Part shown: in pieces, positions 1 through 14,100 of the stretch | Layout of the letters: each line of letters starts with the position of its first letter | Position numbering within the stretch: position 1 is the first letter of the stretch | Assembly (NCBI RefSeq): GCF_040054535.1 | Contig: NC_090792.1 | Location: 8,703,991 to 8,767,990, forward strand | Direction: 5' to 3' | Source: Antennarius striatus | Taxonomy: Eukaryota; Chordata; Actinopteri; Lophiiformes; Antennariidae | Length of the DNA: 64,000 bases | Notes under the pieces: generated by a model | What the model was told of the DNA's origin: nothing | Databases searched by the model: none | What the model saw: only the letters and a program-made list of their open reading frames with translations | Position numbers and translations under genes: made by a program

Positions 1-3000
1 TTTGTGTTGTGAAAGTTCAAGCTCTATGGTCAACTGAATTACTAGCATCACAGCAGCAATCATAGCTTGCCTTGAGAAACATTGTAGCTGGGAGCAGTTT
101 TTGATGTGTATTACATTTGCTCATATTTTCATTTGTTCACAAGTCACAGGGTTGATTTGAATTTAACACAATGGATGACTCACAGGTTCTGAGTGCCGCC
201 TCTGTTCTGATGTAAGTCATAAATTGAGAATTTGGAAATATAACCACTCAACAGCTTCTTTTTCTTACATCTGCTATGTATGGTGTTTCTCATGCACAGT
301 TCATATATATTGCAGTCAGCATAAGAGTTTAACCTCTAAAGTAAAAAAAAAAAAAAACTCTTTAACTACTGAATTGGATTAATAGCTCATTTACTCATTA
401 GCTACACTTATTATTACAGACATTTTACGCTGCCATGGTCAACAATAGCGAATGTCCTCACAGAAAAATGTGAAGTCACACTAAGTGATCATCGTAGAGC
501 TGATTTTGTAAGCACGGAAACTACAGTCGGCAAATGAGAAATAAGAGGAACACAACTTTTGGCACATTGTCAGTTTTCAAGCAAAGTGCTTGAACATCCT
601 GTAGACAGTGTCTGACTGGTCGATTGATAAAGGATTGATCCAGAAAAATAATCTCCATCCTGTATGTGTGATGTTTGGACGGCTGAACTCTGAACATTAG
701 AAGTTTTTTGTTATAGGTCTGATCTGCTGGTTATTGAATTTTTTATTCCTGATATGTGTCTTTTAATTCCATAATATATCTTTATATCATACATGTTGCA
801 TCCACTCAATGTATGTCTATATCTTAAGCCTTTATACACTTTATGATGGTCAAAATTGAATAAATACTGTAGTTTGGCAGTTTGTGCAAGAACAAAAAAA
901 TAGAAAATTAATTAACTATTGATAACAATCCTCAATAACGACTGCAGCCTCTTTTGTAGCCACTTTATAAAAGGACTTTTTGCTGCACACACTTGTTTAC
1001 CCTTGTTGTTAACTCTTTAAGATGTCGCTTACACCCCTCATCACACACTCGCCTGTTGCAGTCGACTGAAAGTAGATATAACCATCAGATCGGATTCGGT
1101 CAGAGGGGAACTTGCCGGTAAATCACAGACCAATAAATCAGTCTTGTTGTCCTGTAGCTAAATTGTTCACACATATTTCTTTCAAATGTGTGATTTTTCT
1201 TTTTAAATCTTATTTTTTGAACCTCTTGAAAGTTCTGGTTCAGGGTTTTTTTGGGGGGATGAGAACCTTCTCTTTCCTAACTCTTGTCTTTTCCGTGCTT
1301 GAGGCCACTGGGTCATCATTAAACAAAGTTTTGACTAACTTAATTAATCTCATTAGCAGACTTAAAAGCTTTTGGACGGATGGTAAAGTACAGAGCGCTT
1401 GGAGCAGTGGGCTAAAACGGTGCTCTGCCATATTTTACTGGCACACTTTTTCTTTTTTACAGAGGATAAACAAATAAATAGTGGAAAATGCGTACTGACC
1501 CAGATACCACATTACAATCCCCTCTCCCCATCATTTCATTCCCATGTGGCTTTTGTGCTTTGAATTCACACATGTATCCATCGGCTGCTTCTAAACCAGA
1601 GTCTTGTGTTGTCACGTTGTCGGTCACCTGTAGCTGCAGATGTGTGCAAACAGGTGGTGAAATTCTAGAACAGATGGAGTGTTTTGGGTGTCGACAGTTT
1701 GGCAGTAATTGCATGGTAACAACATTGTGGGAGGGTTGACCTTCATTCTGACTTCCAATAAAATCATACGAATGTTAAAAGGAGGTTAAACCAGTTTTCA
1801 TTTGGCAATAACCTAGAACTGGGATGCTCTTACGTTAGCTCATTCTTTTCTGGAAACATCTACGCGGATGCCAGTAAACTAATATCCTGTTTTAGTGTTG
1901 GTGCCATTATGGATTCCATTATCATCCATTCGAAATAACCTGGCCTTTAATAGCTCAAGCATTTTATGCACAAACATACAGCTTTGCTCCAAGTGGACCA
2001 TATTGGGCCTGGAAAAACACGGAAAGGATTTTTTCATGTGTTTTATTTATGATTATTTATTGCATTGCTTATTGCTGTTCTCTCTCTGTAGGTCCAGTCA
2101 GTCTTCATATGTACCCGCCTACACCTCCATTCACGCTGTGTTTCTATTCAGACACCTTTAAACCTCTGTCTCTCTCCCGATCTTTCCCTATCTCTCGTTC
2201 TCTGTGTGTCTCTGTCTCGCTCTCTCACCCATTTGTCTTGAGTCAGTGATTAAATGTTTTTTAAAGTGCCTGCTTTTTTATTGGTCAACACTTATTTTAT
2301 TTCTTTTCTTTTCTGTGTGTCATGTGAGCTTGCTCTCGTTCGTTCCTTGCTTCCTCCCCTCTTCCATGCAACAGGACCCATTCTCCAGCATTTTACGTCA
2401 CAGCGAGGCAGCTCTCAGTCCATTTTCATTCGCAGCTTCTTTTTTAAGTATGTCCTTATGTAACTGTGCAGGCTCTGATAAGAAGAAAGCTTTTCAGATG
2501 TCAGTGCTGCCATTAAGTAATGGCTCTTAACCACTTCAGGCTTCGTTTCCCATATACTCAATGCAGCTCTTTTGATCTGCAATTTGATGTACAGCACTTG
2601 GTTTCCTCATTTATTTCTGTCCAACTGAATTTTCCATACAAATCAGTAATCGTTTACAAGGCACATTTGGAGGTTGATAGAAATGATGATCTATCTACTT
2701 ATAACTCTGTCAAGTGTATTTGGCCTCTTTGTTGTCCATATATTCATGTATGCATGGAGTTGTCTACATTAAAACAAAAATCCCTCAATCATCTGCCAGA
2801 AGCACAAGAGGTTTTCAGTTCCACTGCGGCCTCATGAATAGGTAATGATGTTTGGAAGTCAAAGTGCTACAAACTCAAGTCGGACACCAGGTCTATTGAT
2901 CTGTTGACTAAACAGTGGAGACCTGATGTCAGTACAATACGAGACGCCAATATCTCGTTCTCCATGTACTCTAAGAGGGAAACTGATAGCGAGCTGCTGC

Positions 3001-4320
3001 TGTCAGCATGAGCAGATATTACAGCTGTCTGCCAAGTGCTGTAACCTCAAACTCAAGGCCCGGGGGCCAAATGTGGCCCACCACATCATTTCAGATTCCA
3101 AGTTATTTAACATTAAAAAGTAGTTACATTTATGTTACATTACATTGAGTTACATTTATAAGTTACATCTGGCCTTTTGAGGACACCCATTATACTGATG
3201 TGGTCACCGGTGTAAATTAGTTTGACATCCCAGCTCTAGAGCGTGAAAAAGAAGTTTGAATGTGAGTGCATTAAATGTAAACTTTCAAAATTTTACTTCT
3301 GATGCAACAGAACTGCTATTTTATTCCTCCTTGAAATGGAGACAGAAGTCGATTTCTTTCTGTGTTCTACGTTTCATTTTTGGGTATGTTGGCCTTCCTG
3401 CCCTCTAGATCAGGACCAGACAGGCTGGTATTAGTTCAGCCACCATATGTCAAATCAGAAAGATTCTCTGAACTATTAATCAGAGTGACAGATGATCAGG
3501 GCTGCTGGCTTCCTTCTCTCTAGTTTGTACCCAGCCCGGAACTTGTTCTGCTGAAGAAAGATGAACGCAGTGTCGAATTCAATGAAGAGAAGCTGCTCCT
3601 CTCACCACAGACCATTTGTATCATCTGCCATGTTGTTATTTTTATCCTTTGGTACTAGTGAATAGTCTGCTTATCTACTGATTCAGTCGAGAATTCATCC
3701 TGAATGGATCTGAATATCACAGAAATGGAGGAATGTTGTCACAGGCATACTTTTGTTCAGATGTTTAACTACAGTCACAGCAGGGCAGCTGATAATCGCT
3801 CAACATCTCACCGGATGTTTCTTTTCTTTCTCTAAAGAAGGAAGAGACCCATGCTGGGCTGCACCCCCAGTCTGAAGGAACTTATCACAGACCTATCAGC
3901 TTTTCTGGGTGGAAATCTGCTGAAGAGAGGCTCATGCATGCTAAGTATAGATAATTGTGTGTAGTCTATGGTGGATGAAAATTGTGACATTGTTGAAGCG
4001 TGAATAACTTCATATAGCATTATTCCCTGCAGGGTTTGTAGTGGTATGGGAGAGTAAGGCACAGTTTCAAGGGCAGGTCTAGATAATTATGGGAAAATGA
4101 AAAATAAGTATTGAAAATGTAAAATTCTGTATCTTTGCTATTATACTGGATGTGCACATGTTGTGGTACGTTATATTTTGAGCCGCAGTCAAATTTTCAC
4201 CATGAGTGCAAAGGCCACTGGTATGAGTAGCTGGCATCAGAGTCACTGGAGCGAGTTGAACAAGATTGATGGTGTGTGGTGCACAGTTTAACAACAACCA
4301 GTTTGACTACATTAGTAATA

Positions 4321-4845
4321 GGATGGAACGGGTGGAGGAAAGTGTCAGGTGTGATGTGTGATAGAAGAGTTTCAGCTAAAATGAAGGGAAAGGTGTACAA
4401 AACTGTGGTGAGACCAGCGATGTTGTTTGGTCTAGAGACAGTGTCACTGAAGAAAAGACAGGAGACAGAGCTAGAGGTAGCAGAGATGAAGATGCTGAGG
4501 TTCTCTCTGGGAGTGACCAGGAAGGATAGGATCAGGAATGAGTACATCAGAGGGACAGCACATGTTAGAGGTTTTGGAGATAAAGTCAGAGAGGCCAGAC
4601 TGAGATGGTTTGGACATGTCCAGAGGAGAGATAGTGAATAAATTGGTAGAAGGATGCTGAGTTTTGAACTGCCAGGCAGGAGACCTAGAGGAAGACCAAA
4701 GAGGAGGTTTATGGATGTAATGAGGGAAGACATGAAGGTAGTTGGTGTGAGAGAAGAGGATTCAAAGGACAGGGTTAGATGGAGGCAATTGATTCGCTGT
4801 GGCGACCCCTGAAGGGAAAAGCCGAAAGGAAAAGAAGGAAGTAAC
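4321..4845 (+). mobile_element. 3' end of an RTE/L2-like LINE, 5'-truncated and broken
   Basis: The plus-strand frame from about 4321 reads like the C-terminal part of a non-LTR retrotransposon reverse transcriptase: VYKTVVRPAMLFGLET, then MKMLRFSLGVTRKDRIRNEY, then RPRGRPKRR. In the known family these follow the polymerase palm. The frame is interrupted by an in-frame TAA at 4639-4641 and ends at a TGA near 4810. The polymerase core is absent, as in 5'-truncated insertions. The 3' tail (about 4768-4840: GATTCGCTGTGGCGACCCC and then an A/G-rich run) recurs at 55545-55631, which marks the 3' end of the family. Exact clade assignment (RTE, L2 or Rex) is not certain. Confidence 0.8.
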
Positions 4846-7800
4846 TCTGTTTGTGAAACTGGCTGGATAAACCCAAATAACAAAACTGGTTGGCAAATGA
4901 TTTGCTATATCTGAGGAAGAGTCAGTCCTTAGTCTGAAAAGGTGACACCCTGTGTCAATAGATTGTTGGTCCAACCCAGCAGCAATTGATGCATCTACCA
5001 CCACATCAAGTGATGAATAGTAAGCATAGAAGCTAGCCTTAACTAGCTTAGCCTTACAATGGCCATGTAAACTAACGTTGGCTGGAAGGATTAACCAGAT
5101 TCATCTTTTTTTTAGTTGTCAAACTATATTTGTAAATCTCTTGTGGTCATTTATTCAAACATCACCTTGTAGGTCTGTGGGTAGCACTGTACCTGACTTT
5201 GACTGGAAATAAATGTGAGACTGAACTGTAACTAAAGCAAGGCTTTATTATTTCTGAAGCGTCATGAGATGTTAGAAGTGTCGACTTTTCCGTCTTGAAA
5301 TTTTAGCTCTTTAATGCTGACCATCGCACTTAACACCAAAACCTGGCATCAAACCTGTCTTAAATGAATCATCGTGGACAGGATGGTTCATTGGGCTGTA
5401 TTGATTCTGGCCTGTCGGCCTCCATCTTCAGAAATGGAAAAATGGAAAATAAATCAGGTGAACACTGACTCTAGGATGTAGACTGTAGATAGCTTTGCAT
5501 GACTGCAGTTTGTTTTCCTGTTGTCAAAGTGCGTTTCTCTGAATGTCTGTCTGACATAGGTCAGAGTTGTTCATCTTCACACAGGGGAGAATTAATTACA
5601 CCCAGGTTTGGAGTGACAATTACATTTCATGCTCTCACTTTAACGACTACTGCAGTTCTCCTCATCTCAATATATTCTTTACCAGGTCATTCAGTTTTGA
5701 CTTCTTTGTTATTGGCAGAATAATAACTCACAGGTGTGAAGACAAAAGAAAGAGGCTCTATTATGAATTCACTTGACATTTTAACCATTACATTTGTGAA
5801 TCGCATTTACACGAACCTCAGCCTGACCTGTTATTATGACTGGAAACCAGGACATGTCTGCTAGATGGAAGAACTGTAAGGGTTCAGTGTGACACAGAAG
5901 AGTCACAGAGACTACTGATAAGAAAGTGTTGGCACAAGAATGAGCTCAGATGTCTAAATAAAGACAAGCAGAACAATAAACTCATGTGGAACGTCCAGTC
6001 TTGTGGTGTCTGTTTTATGAATTTATTTTAATTTCCCATTTGCACGTAAAGGTCACTGTCTCGACTGTTGGTTGCTTTTATCAGAAGTGAATCATTGATT
6101 TTTTTTTTGGTCAAGCTAAGGTTTCTTTATTTAGCAGCAGTGTTAGATAAACATCCAGTCAAATCATCACGAGTCCAACTACAACTCTAAGCGTCTCCCA
6201 CAGTACACCATTTATGTAATTCCAGTCATATGTGTTCCACAGCACTGTTTTATACTCATTAAATTTCCCTTCGAAAAAACGGCTTTATTTCTTATTCTTT
6301 CCTCTTAGTCATTATTTGCTCATCCCAGGCTTACAGAAACATGGACAGGAAACAGACAGAAATAAAGAAAACCTTTTGATGATTGAGTTTGTTTATATAT
6401 ATACATATATATAATATGACGAGGGAAGAACCTTAGAGGACTTCTTTCAAATAAAGTATGGCGTCTTGCAAAAATAGAGGGAAAACAGCATTCTAATCAT
6501 GAGGCAACACGATGGTGACGTTACCTCCAGCATCCAGGAGCGACAGTGACCTACAGTCAACGAGTCTAGAAGCATTCATGGTGTTTGCTATTGTGCCAGC
6601 CAACCGTGCAGCATTGCTTTCCAGACATGTGTCTTGTGCTTCGAATGACTCGGATTCCTCCTGCATCTGATGACGCAGGCGTGTTCACAGATAGTAACAT
6701 GACTGAAGCTGATCTTCAACAAAGATTAGATGCACAGTTATGGGTTAATGTGTACTTTATTTTAGAGTACAGTTATGGAGAACTCTTTTCTAGCTTTTTA
6801 AATTGCAAATTGAACGTTTAAAATGATGCGAAAGGGGAAGTTAACGTTTTATCTGAAAAAACTCAAAGAAATAGAACGTTTTTCTTGTCGTCATGACTTG
6901 CATACGACAAATGTAGTCGTGTTGTCCTGTTAGCAGCAATGGTGAAATGTACTCTGGTTTGTGGGGAAAGAAAACACACGTCCAATTGTCAGACTCACAA
7001 ACCAGTACTGTATTAATGAAATAAATATATCAATAAAGTCAACAGTCATTTTAAAGTTAAAACAATAGCAGTTAGTATTGCTGGATGAGGCTGGAGGTAA
7101 AGTAATGTCTACAGCAACACCGCACTGTCTTGGGCTCCCAGCAACTGGCATGATTTTAGTACATGCAGAGTTTAAGCCAATGGACAGATCCAGAGGTATA
7201 CACTTTACATGTAAACGGACATACAAATATTCCTTATAATAGAGCAAGATGCACTGCCTTGAAATGAATCATATCGCAGCCCGGCACAGGGTGAAATTGA
7301 GCATATTCTGTGCCCAAATTTATCCCAACACTGGTTTCCGCATTACTTGAAGGGTGACAACAGAAAGATCATCAGAAGAAATGTGATCTTGGATGCGAGC
7401 AATTGCTGTTACAATTATAAGGTCAGAAGATCGTCACATTGCTTGTCGGCAAGTAAACAAATGTGGCCTGGAAAAAATAAAGCATGGAAAATAGGAAAAT
7501 AGATGTAATAGAGTGCCTTCTTTATAACAATCCGTGAACTGCTTGATGTTTTAACTTTACCAAAACACAAAGTGAAGCTAGGGATTAGTGTATAAAAACT
7601 TTGTCTTGTAAATCTGGAAGGTTTCACTGGTGACCAGGAGCTGAAGTAGGATTTTGGACTTTGGGAAATATACAGAACAGGATTAACCTTCCAGCCAACA
7701 GTATAACAATGCTTGTGCATAAAGTGCATCTTATTATCTGCCAGTAATAAGTTTTTATACTTGCCATCTGTCTCTTTTGTGTTTGTCCTCCCTGCGGACC

Positions 7801-8296
7801 TCATTGGACTTTGTTAAGCAGCCAGAAGTCCAGGGTAGAACAAGAGCTGTGTTGTGTTCCTCTGCACTGTGATGCCTCATCCAATACCTGGTCGTACCAT
7901 CACTTATCATCCTTGATACAGGCTGGTATCATATTTATGTTTCCAAATTATTGAACTGATCTCTATCAGGGTCTTGGCCAAGGCCTTTGTCAGTTCAGTA
8001 GTGACAAACTTTGAAGGAGAGAACTTGCTTCGTCATGAGCTACAGGGCAGAGATGTGGAGCATTTTTATTTCAAGGAATAAGCAAATGTGCAAAGAATAA
8101 AAGGCTTTGATCTGAAAGTAGTCATGTATTTGATCAGAATTATCTCAGGATTTGCTATCATCTGATATGCTTTACAAATTTAACCCTGAGTTGGGCATAC
8201 TCTAGACTCAACAGAAATGACTACAAAATGGTAGTGAGATGAAGTGTTCAGCACATAACTCCTCCAAGGCCGAACATGCCTACACATCTATCAAAG

Positions 8297-8353
8297 CACC
8301 ATAATAAAATATTTCAAAGAGGGACTCCCTCTTTGAAATATTTTATTATGGTG
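8297..8353. repeat. 57-bp perfect palindrome (28-bp arms, 1-nt centre)
   Basis: Positions 8297-8324 are the exact reverse complement of 8326-8353, with a single C at 8325 between them. All 28 pairs were checked by eye. The next pair outward (8296/8354) does not match. The arms are AT-rich with a GAGGGA/TCCCTC centre. It lies in the presumed zdhhc14 intron. With a 1-nt loop it is not a typical microRNA precursor. Confidence 0.9.
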
Positions 8354-11119
8354 GAATGATTTATGTAACACAAATGTTTTTGATCCAACAGCTCTAGATT
8401 ATTATCTGGATCCACTCAACATTATATACTCAGAGATATCAAGACCTCAAACATACGATTGCTTTCACATCACAGTCATAATAATCCTAGTTATTTTTAG
8501 AATTCCTGGATTCGCCCTTATATCCAGATCTGCACCAACATTGAGTGGAGCCTCTGAATCACTTCTTAACAAAATTGACTGAAATTAGATTTTGCACAAT
8601 TTGCTAACAGTCAAACAAACAGCAGTTCAACAAACGAGTATAACAAAACACCAGTGGTGGTGAGGGTCATGATGCTCATCAACAACCAACATTAACAGGC
8701 TTTTAGCATCAACCACCCATAAAGCATGGGCACATGTCCTTAAATGGAACGTACCAACATGTCCAGGCAGGTGTCGTTGTTCTTGACCTGTTTTGGACCA
8801 GGTGATGTCACTGAAGATGTCAATGAAGATCCAGAGCTAGATGCCTCCAACTGTTCCAACTCATCCTTACTTAGCAGGGTGAAAAATATGCACAAGTAGT
8901 AAATTAGTTAACACAAACTTTTCCATGTTGTTGTACATTGGCAGCAGAATTGTTGTACATAATATTACTTTACCACCTTATCTCATACCTGTTCAAAATA
9001 AAAACTGCAGGGCAATGCACAGACAATATAACTAACTTCCATTATTTGGCATATTTAATAATACTTATTTATTGCTGATCTATTCAAAAAAATTAAGTTG
9101 CCCAACAAAAAAAAATCCTCATTTGAATTTATGATTCAGTTAAACGAGACAATGGGCTGAATACTTTCTCATTGTTTTTAGTCAATGTTGCAGTTTTTGT
9201 AATTAAAGGGTATTTTTGTAAATTATTCTCTTGTTCATTACTTTAAAAAAATCACTTTTTAAAACCAGAGGGAGGTTAATAGCATATGTATTATTAAAGA
9301 GGAGTTATCTTCAAATTAAATCTTATCTGTTGTAATTTATAATTATTTCCTTTTTATTTCCTTAGAATTAGAAGTGATCAGTGCAGTTGTCATACCTTTT
9401 TACTTACAATAATTTGTCATTGTGCAAGAATTATATTTGTCATTGTGCAAGACTTTGGGATTACTGTGCGACACAGCAGCCTTACAGGATTAAGGGAGGA
9501 GGGAGGCTGCAGACATTGTTTCTGTTGGTCAGCCAACAACCTTGTATAATTGGTCATGTTTCCATCTCAGTTGTAGTTCCATGTTCTTAAGTTTTTGGTG
9601 TGTTTGCATGTGAGTCCTCTTGCATATATGTATGTTATTTTATGGTTTGAAGCTCTTGGGCTGGGTCTTATTCTCTGAGGGATTTCCCAGTGGACGCTGA
9701 CGCTGTACATTTTCGTGTCTAGGATAGCAGCGTACAAATGGCTTTATTCAGCAGAAAAGCTGCTCTGACAGTCCCTCACTACTTCAGACATCTGTGGACA
9801 TGTGGAGGGAATGTTGATGGGGTTGGAGATGTGGGCTGAGGTGAGATCAGTCAGCTGTCAGTATGGTGTTCAGATGTAGAGGTATACTTAAAGATCCCAA
9901 AAAGTCTCTTCCTAACCTTTTAACAGCCTTACAAAATCTACATGTTTAATTTGTAAGTATAGAAGAAAAGTTCTCAATTTGTTCATATGCATCTGTCTTG
10001 ACGTCTGTGTCCTAGAATTACCCATAATAATCAACCTCGTCTTCCTTGTAGTGGGTAGAGGAAGATCGAAGGAGAGAGGAGAGCAATCCGTAGGCATTGA
10101 TCACAATAGAGATGGATTCACTGGAACACGCCCGTTTCCTTTGCTCTCCTTTTAAAAATGTCAAACACCCACACAAGCCTCTCATTCCCTTTACAAGCCC
10201 CCCTATAACTTATACCCACACCACACTGCTGGATTGTGTGTAAATAATACCCAAATGGTCTTCCTACACACAAAATCTCAAATTGAACTGAGCAATAATG
10301 GATTCAAGGCTCTTCCTTTTATGGCTTGAAAATCACTATCATCATTCCGGTCCTTACCGTCACCACTACTAGCCCGTCACCAGTGCTGCCTTACTCAACC
10401 AGAGGCCATCCAGAGCTGCTATCATCGTCCTCTTTATTACAGTTTGGGAAAAAATGACAGTAAGCGTTCCTAACTGATGCTGATGTTACTTGAACGTGTC
10501 TTAATCATGATCACCGTGTAACAAAGTGTACATCGCAAAAGCGTCCTTGTTCAAAGCCTTGTTCACCATATTATGTTGATATGATCTTCACATCAGAGCT
10601 GAAGATAGGACAGCTTCACCTTAGTAAAGCCTGTTACTCGGCCACGTGAACACTTTTTTACTAAAAAATAACATTTATTTGAAAGAATCAGTCGTTTGTG
10701 TGAAATTCTTCATTGTTGTTGGGTTTTTTGGTTTTGTCTTTGTCTTGAATTTGAATTGTGTTTGATATTTATTCTAATGAGGCTGCTTTACAGATGTAAA
10801 TTTGCCATCCATTAGTAACCTGCAGCCTTCATATAGCCTGCTGCTCTCACACATCTGAAGTGCTTTACTAGACATTATGCAGTAAGAGGTTTTTATCATT
10901 TAGGATAATTTACTTTGTTTTCCTACATTATGCAGTATGGTATGATATTCATGTTTTAAACTGTTTTTATTCATCAAGTTTGCCACATAAACACACACCC
11001 ACACACGAAAGTCCTCTGTGTTGAAGTCCATTAAGGCTTGATGTATGCCTGAGAAAAGAATGAAGTTGGTTTCCTTTGTGATTCTTACCTGTTATTTTTC
11101 TCTCTCTGCTTTTACCCAG

Positions 11120-14100
11120 ATGTGGCTAACGGCAGCACGGGCTATAGGCCTCCCCCCAGGACCAAGGAGGTGGTCATTAACGGCCAGACTGTCAAGCTGA
11201 AGTATTGCTTCACTTGTAAGATCTTCAGACCGCCACGTGCCTCCCACTGCAGCCTCTGTGACAACTGTGTGGGTGAGTGAAAATGTAATTCCCTTGGTGT
11301 GACATTGTGTGTTTGGCTGATGTCTGCTGTCTGATTTTCACTCCATTAATCCATTAATTTAATAAACACAAATGTTCAAGACTCTTCTGTCTTAATCTTA
11401 AACCATTTCGTATTTGTTCAAAAATGTATTTTAATGGATCACATGAACAGGTGATTTTTTTGTTTAAATGCAGTATGCTTAAAAAATCTTTTTAATATAT
11501 TCTTATCTCTTTTTAGAACAAACTTTGGAGTTGATTTAAATGTAGACATATGAACGTCTCCATACCCACTGTAAACATCCACACGTGTTAGGACACATGT
11601 TGCAGATGAGTCAGAAAAGTCACACTGAGCATCTGTTTTTGGAAGATAAGCCAGACTAAATGTTTAGAATTCAATGCCGATTTGCGGAGATAGAACCGCT
11701 CCCTGTGCGTCAAAGAGTTGTCATTCCCACTCACAGGAGGGAAGAAGGAGGGAGGAATAAAACTGAAGCATAATGAATGAGTTTCGCTGCTCTTGAAAAC
11801 CACTTTTTTCCATCCCTGGAGACAAAGCAGAGCATAATGAGGAAATTGTTTAGGGACAGAGATGGAGAGATTAGTGGATCCTGTGTCTTTCTCTTGGTCT
11901 TGGGCTGCTCATTCATCAGAGATGACGACTCCTTTGAATTCCTGTTTCCTCGTCTGAAGAGGAGCTGACTGAAACCTCGGGACACTAAAGATGAAGAAAT
12001 AGTAAACAGGAAAACGATGAGGCGTCAGTAATCAAATGCATGCTGGCAGGAAGGGAAACAGACTGGCAGATGAACAGACAGACTGGAGGGCAGTCGTTTT
12101 CAAAAGCACACTTTGCATGCTGATACAAAAAGGTGGATCCTGTGTGCATTTTTATTTCTTCTTGTAATTAAATTGTTCGGGCTGTTTGATTAGATTTTGA
12201 CATATAGTAATGCAGATATCCTGCCTGAAAAACCATGATAATACATAAATGAGCGTGATTTAAACTAGTAAAACGTTATTCCAGCTCGAACAGGGACTCA
12301 GAGACGCATGAGCGAGGTTTAAAACTTGTTTTGATCATAGTTGTGAGCCACAGAGAAATGTGAAGAATGAAGAACAGCCAGATTGTATTGATTATCCATA
12401 CTGCAGGCGGGTGAGACTGATTAAGTCCTGTGATGTTGTAACTGGTCTTTCCCCTCTGCGTTCAAAGCTGCAGGTTTCCATACAACACGGCTCCATATCC
12501 AGTCAGTCCAGGGTTCAACCTGAAGCCTCAGAGATAAAGTATGGTACAGGGAACAAGGTCACACGCAGGAGGAAAGACTGTTAAGTTCCTCTGCTTTTGT
12601 GAACAGCAGGGAGCCGGGAGATCCTGTCTGTTTCTGTTCTATCCTCTGCATACGTTTTAATTTTGTAGTTGTGACAAAATGGATTTTCAACTTTCTCCCA
12701 ATGTAAATGGGGAATGCATTGGCAGTAGAAAGTTCTCTGCTGCCTCCTCTTGACATCTCTGTTTCTGTTCCTCTTGTGCTTTGAGGGCCACGGGGCTAAC
12801 AGACTCTCAAATACTTGAGCAGCCAGAATGGATGAAGCCCCCCCCCCCTTACCGATATGGTCTTCTTCTGTCAAGACGGCTAATAGAAGAGCTTGAGCAC
12901 ATTATGACACACATTCCCACTCTGTCGTCTTTCTTTTACCTCCTCACATCCACACTAAACACCTGTTCAGTGTAACATTTAGAACAGGACAATATGAGCG
13001 TGCACAAATTACAATCAAATAGTCCAACTTCCCGCTTTATTATTCACGGGACATTAAGGACGAATGTTTCATGCTGTGCTAATCAGACATTCTTCCTGTC
13101 AGACTAATTTGCATTTCCCAAACACTTCTTCTTAGAACAAAAGCAAGGCATTTCTCCTCAGTGAACAAATAATGGATCTGATTAATTGTTAAGTAACTAA
13201 TACTGTGCCAAGCTGGGGGTCTGCCCTTAAGGTATAAAAACTGTAGAGGTCACTAAAAATCCCCGGTCCGCAAGAGCGGCAAAAGTGGTTCACAAATAAA
13301 AGTATTTTCTTGTTTAAAATCCCACCAGCTGACAACCTTTCACGTTCTAACTATTTATACTGCAAACTGCACACAGATGTACATGTTGTTTCAAAGACAT
13401 TGCTTAGATAATTTCTTAATTCCACACTCTTCACTTTGTTCAGCTGTACACACTGTGTGTACCAAGTTAGCAGACGAGCATTACATTAATGTATTTGAGA
13501 AGCCTTTGGCTTTAATATCTCCGTGTCTCAACATGTCTGTTGTCTTCACATGAAATTCCTCTAATGTCCTCAGATGTTTTTGAATAAAAAGGTTTCTTTC
13601 AGCCTCTCAAGCAAACACACTGAGAGCTTTTTCATCCTCACATTCTTGTTGACCAGCCTATCATTTTTATTTGCAAGCCTGTATAAATAGCCAGTTTACA
13701 CTTCTGTCAAATTCTGGAATGTCTCCTGGCCAGAGCATCAAATGTTCTTTATGTTTTGCCATTTTCACTTATCCTGCCTTAAGTCTCTGATTTCTAATCC
13801 ATATGTGCAGAATCCATAAACTGGATTATTTATGATGATATTTATTATGTGTTTTTTTAAAAGCGCATACAACATGGCACAGATTTACAATAGAAATATA
13901 TGAAGACTAGATGTGCATCCAGTGACTCTCCGTGTGTCTGTCCCTCTATCTATGCAGAGCGTTTTGACCACCACTGTCCTTGGGTTGGGAACTGCGTGGG
14001 AAGGAGGAACTACCGTTTCTTCTACATGTTTATCCTCTCGCTCTCCTTCCTCACCATCTTCATTTTTGCCTTCGTCATCACTCACATCATTTTAAGTAAG

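Larger units (their letters stand above)
1..11119 (+). other. Non-coding stretch, presumably upstream intron of zdhhc14
   Basis: No exon of a recognisable protein was found on either strand in this 11-kb stretch. The first zdhhc14 exon seen here begins at 11120 in mid-codon, so the preceding exons (N-terminus and first two membrane segments of the family) must lie left of the window, and this stretch is read as intron. It contains a LINE fragment (4321-4845), a perfect palindrome (8297-8353), short homopolymer runs and AT-rich unique sequence. Open frames here are short and show no domain. Confidence 0.75.

Noticed and set aside
4197-4883. 228-codon minus-strand open frame
   Set aside because: Antisense shadow of the LINE fragment; the plus strand carries the recognisable reverse transcriptase sequence.
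8510-8519. ATTCGCCCTT resembling a cloning-vector junction
   Set aside because: Only ten bases agree and the surrounding sequence is ordinary genomic DNA; probably coincidence.
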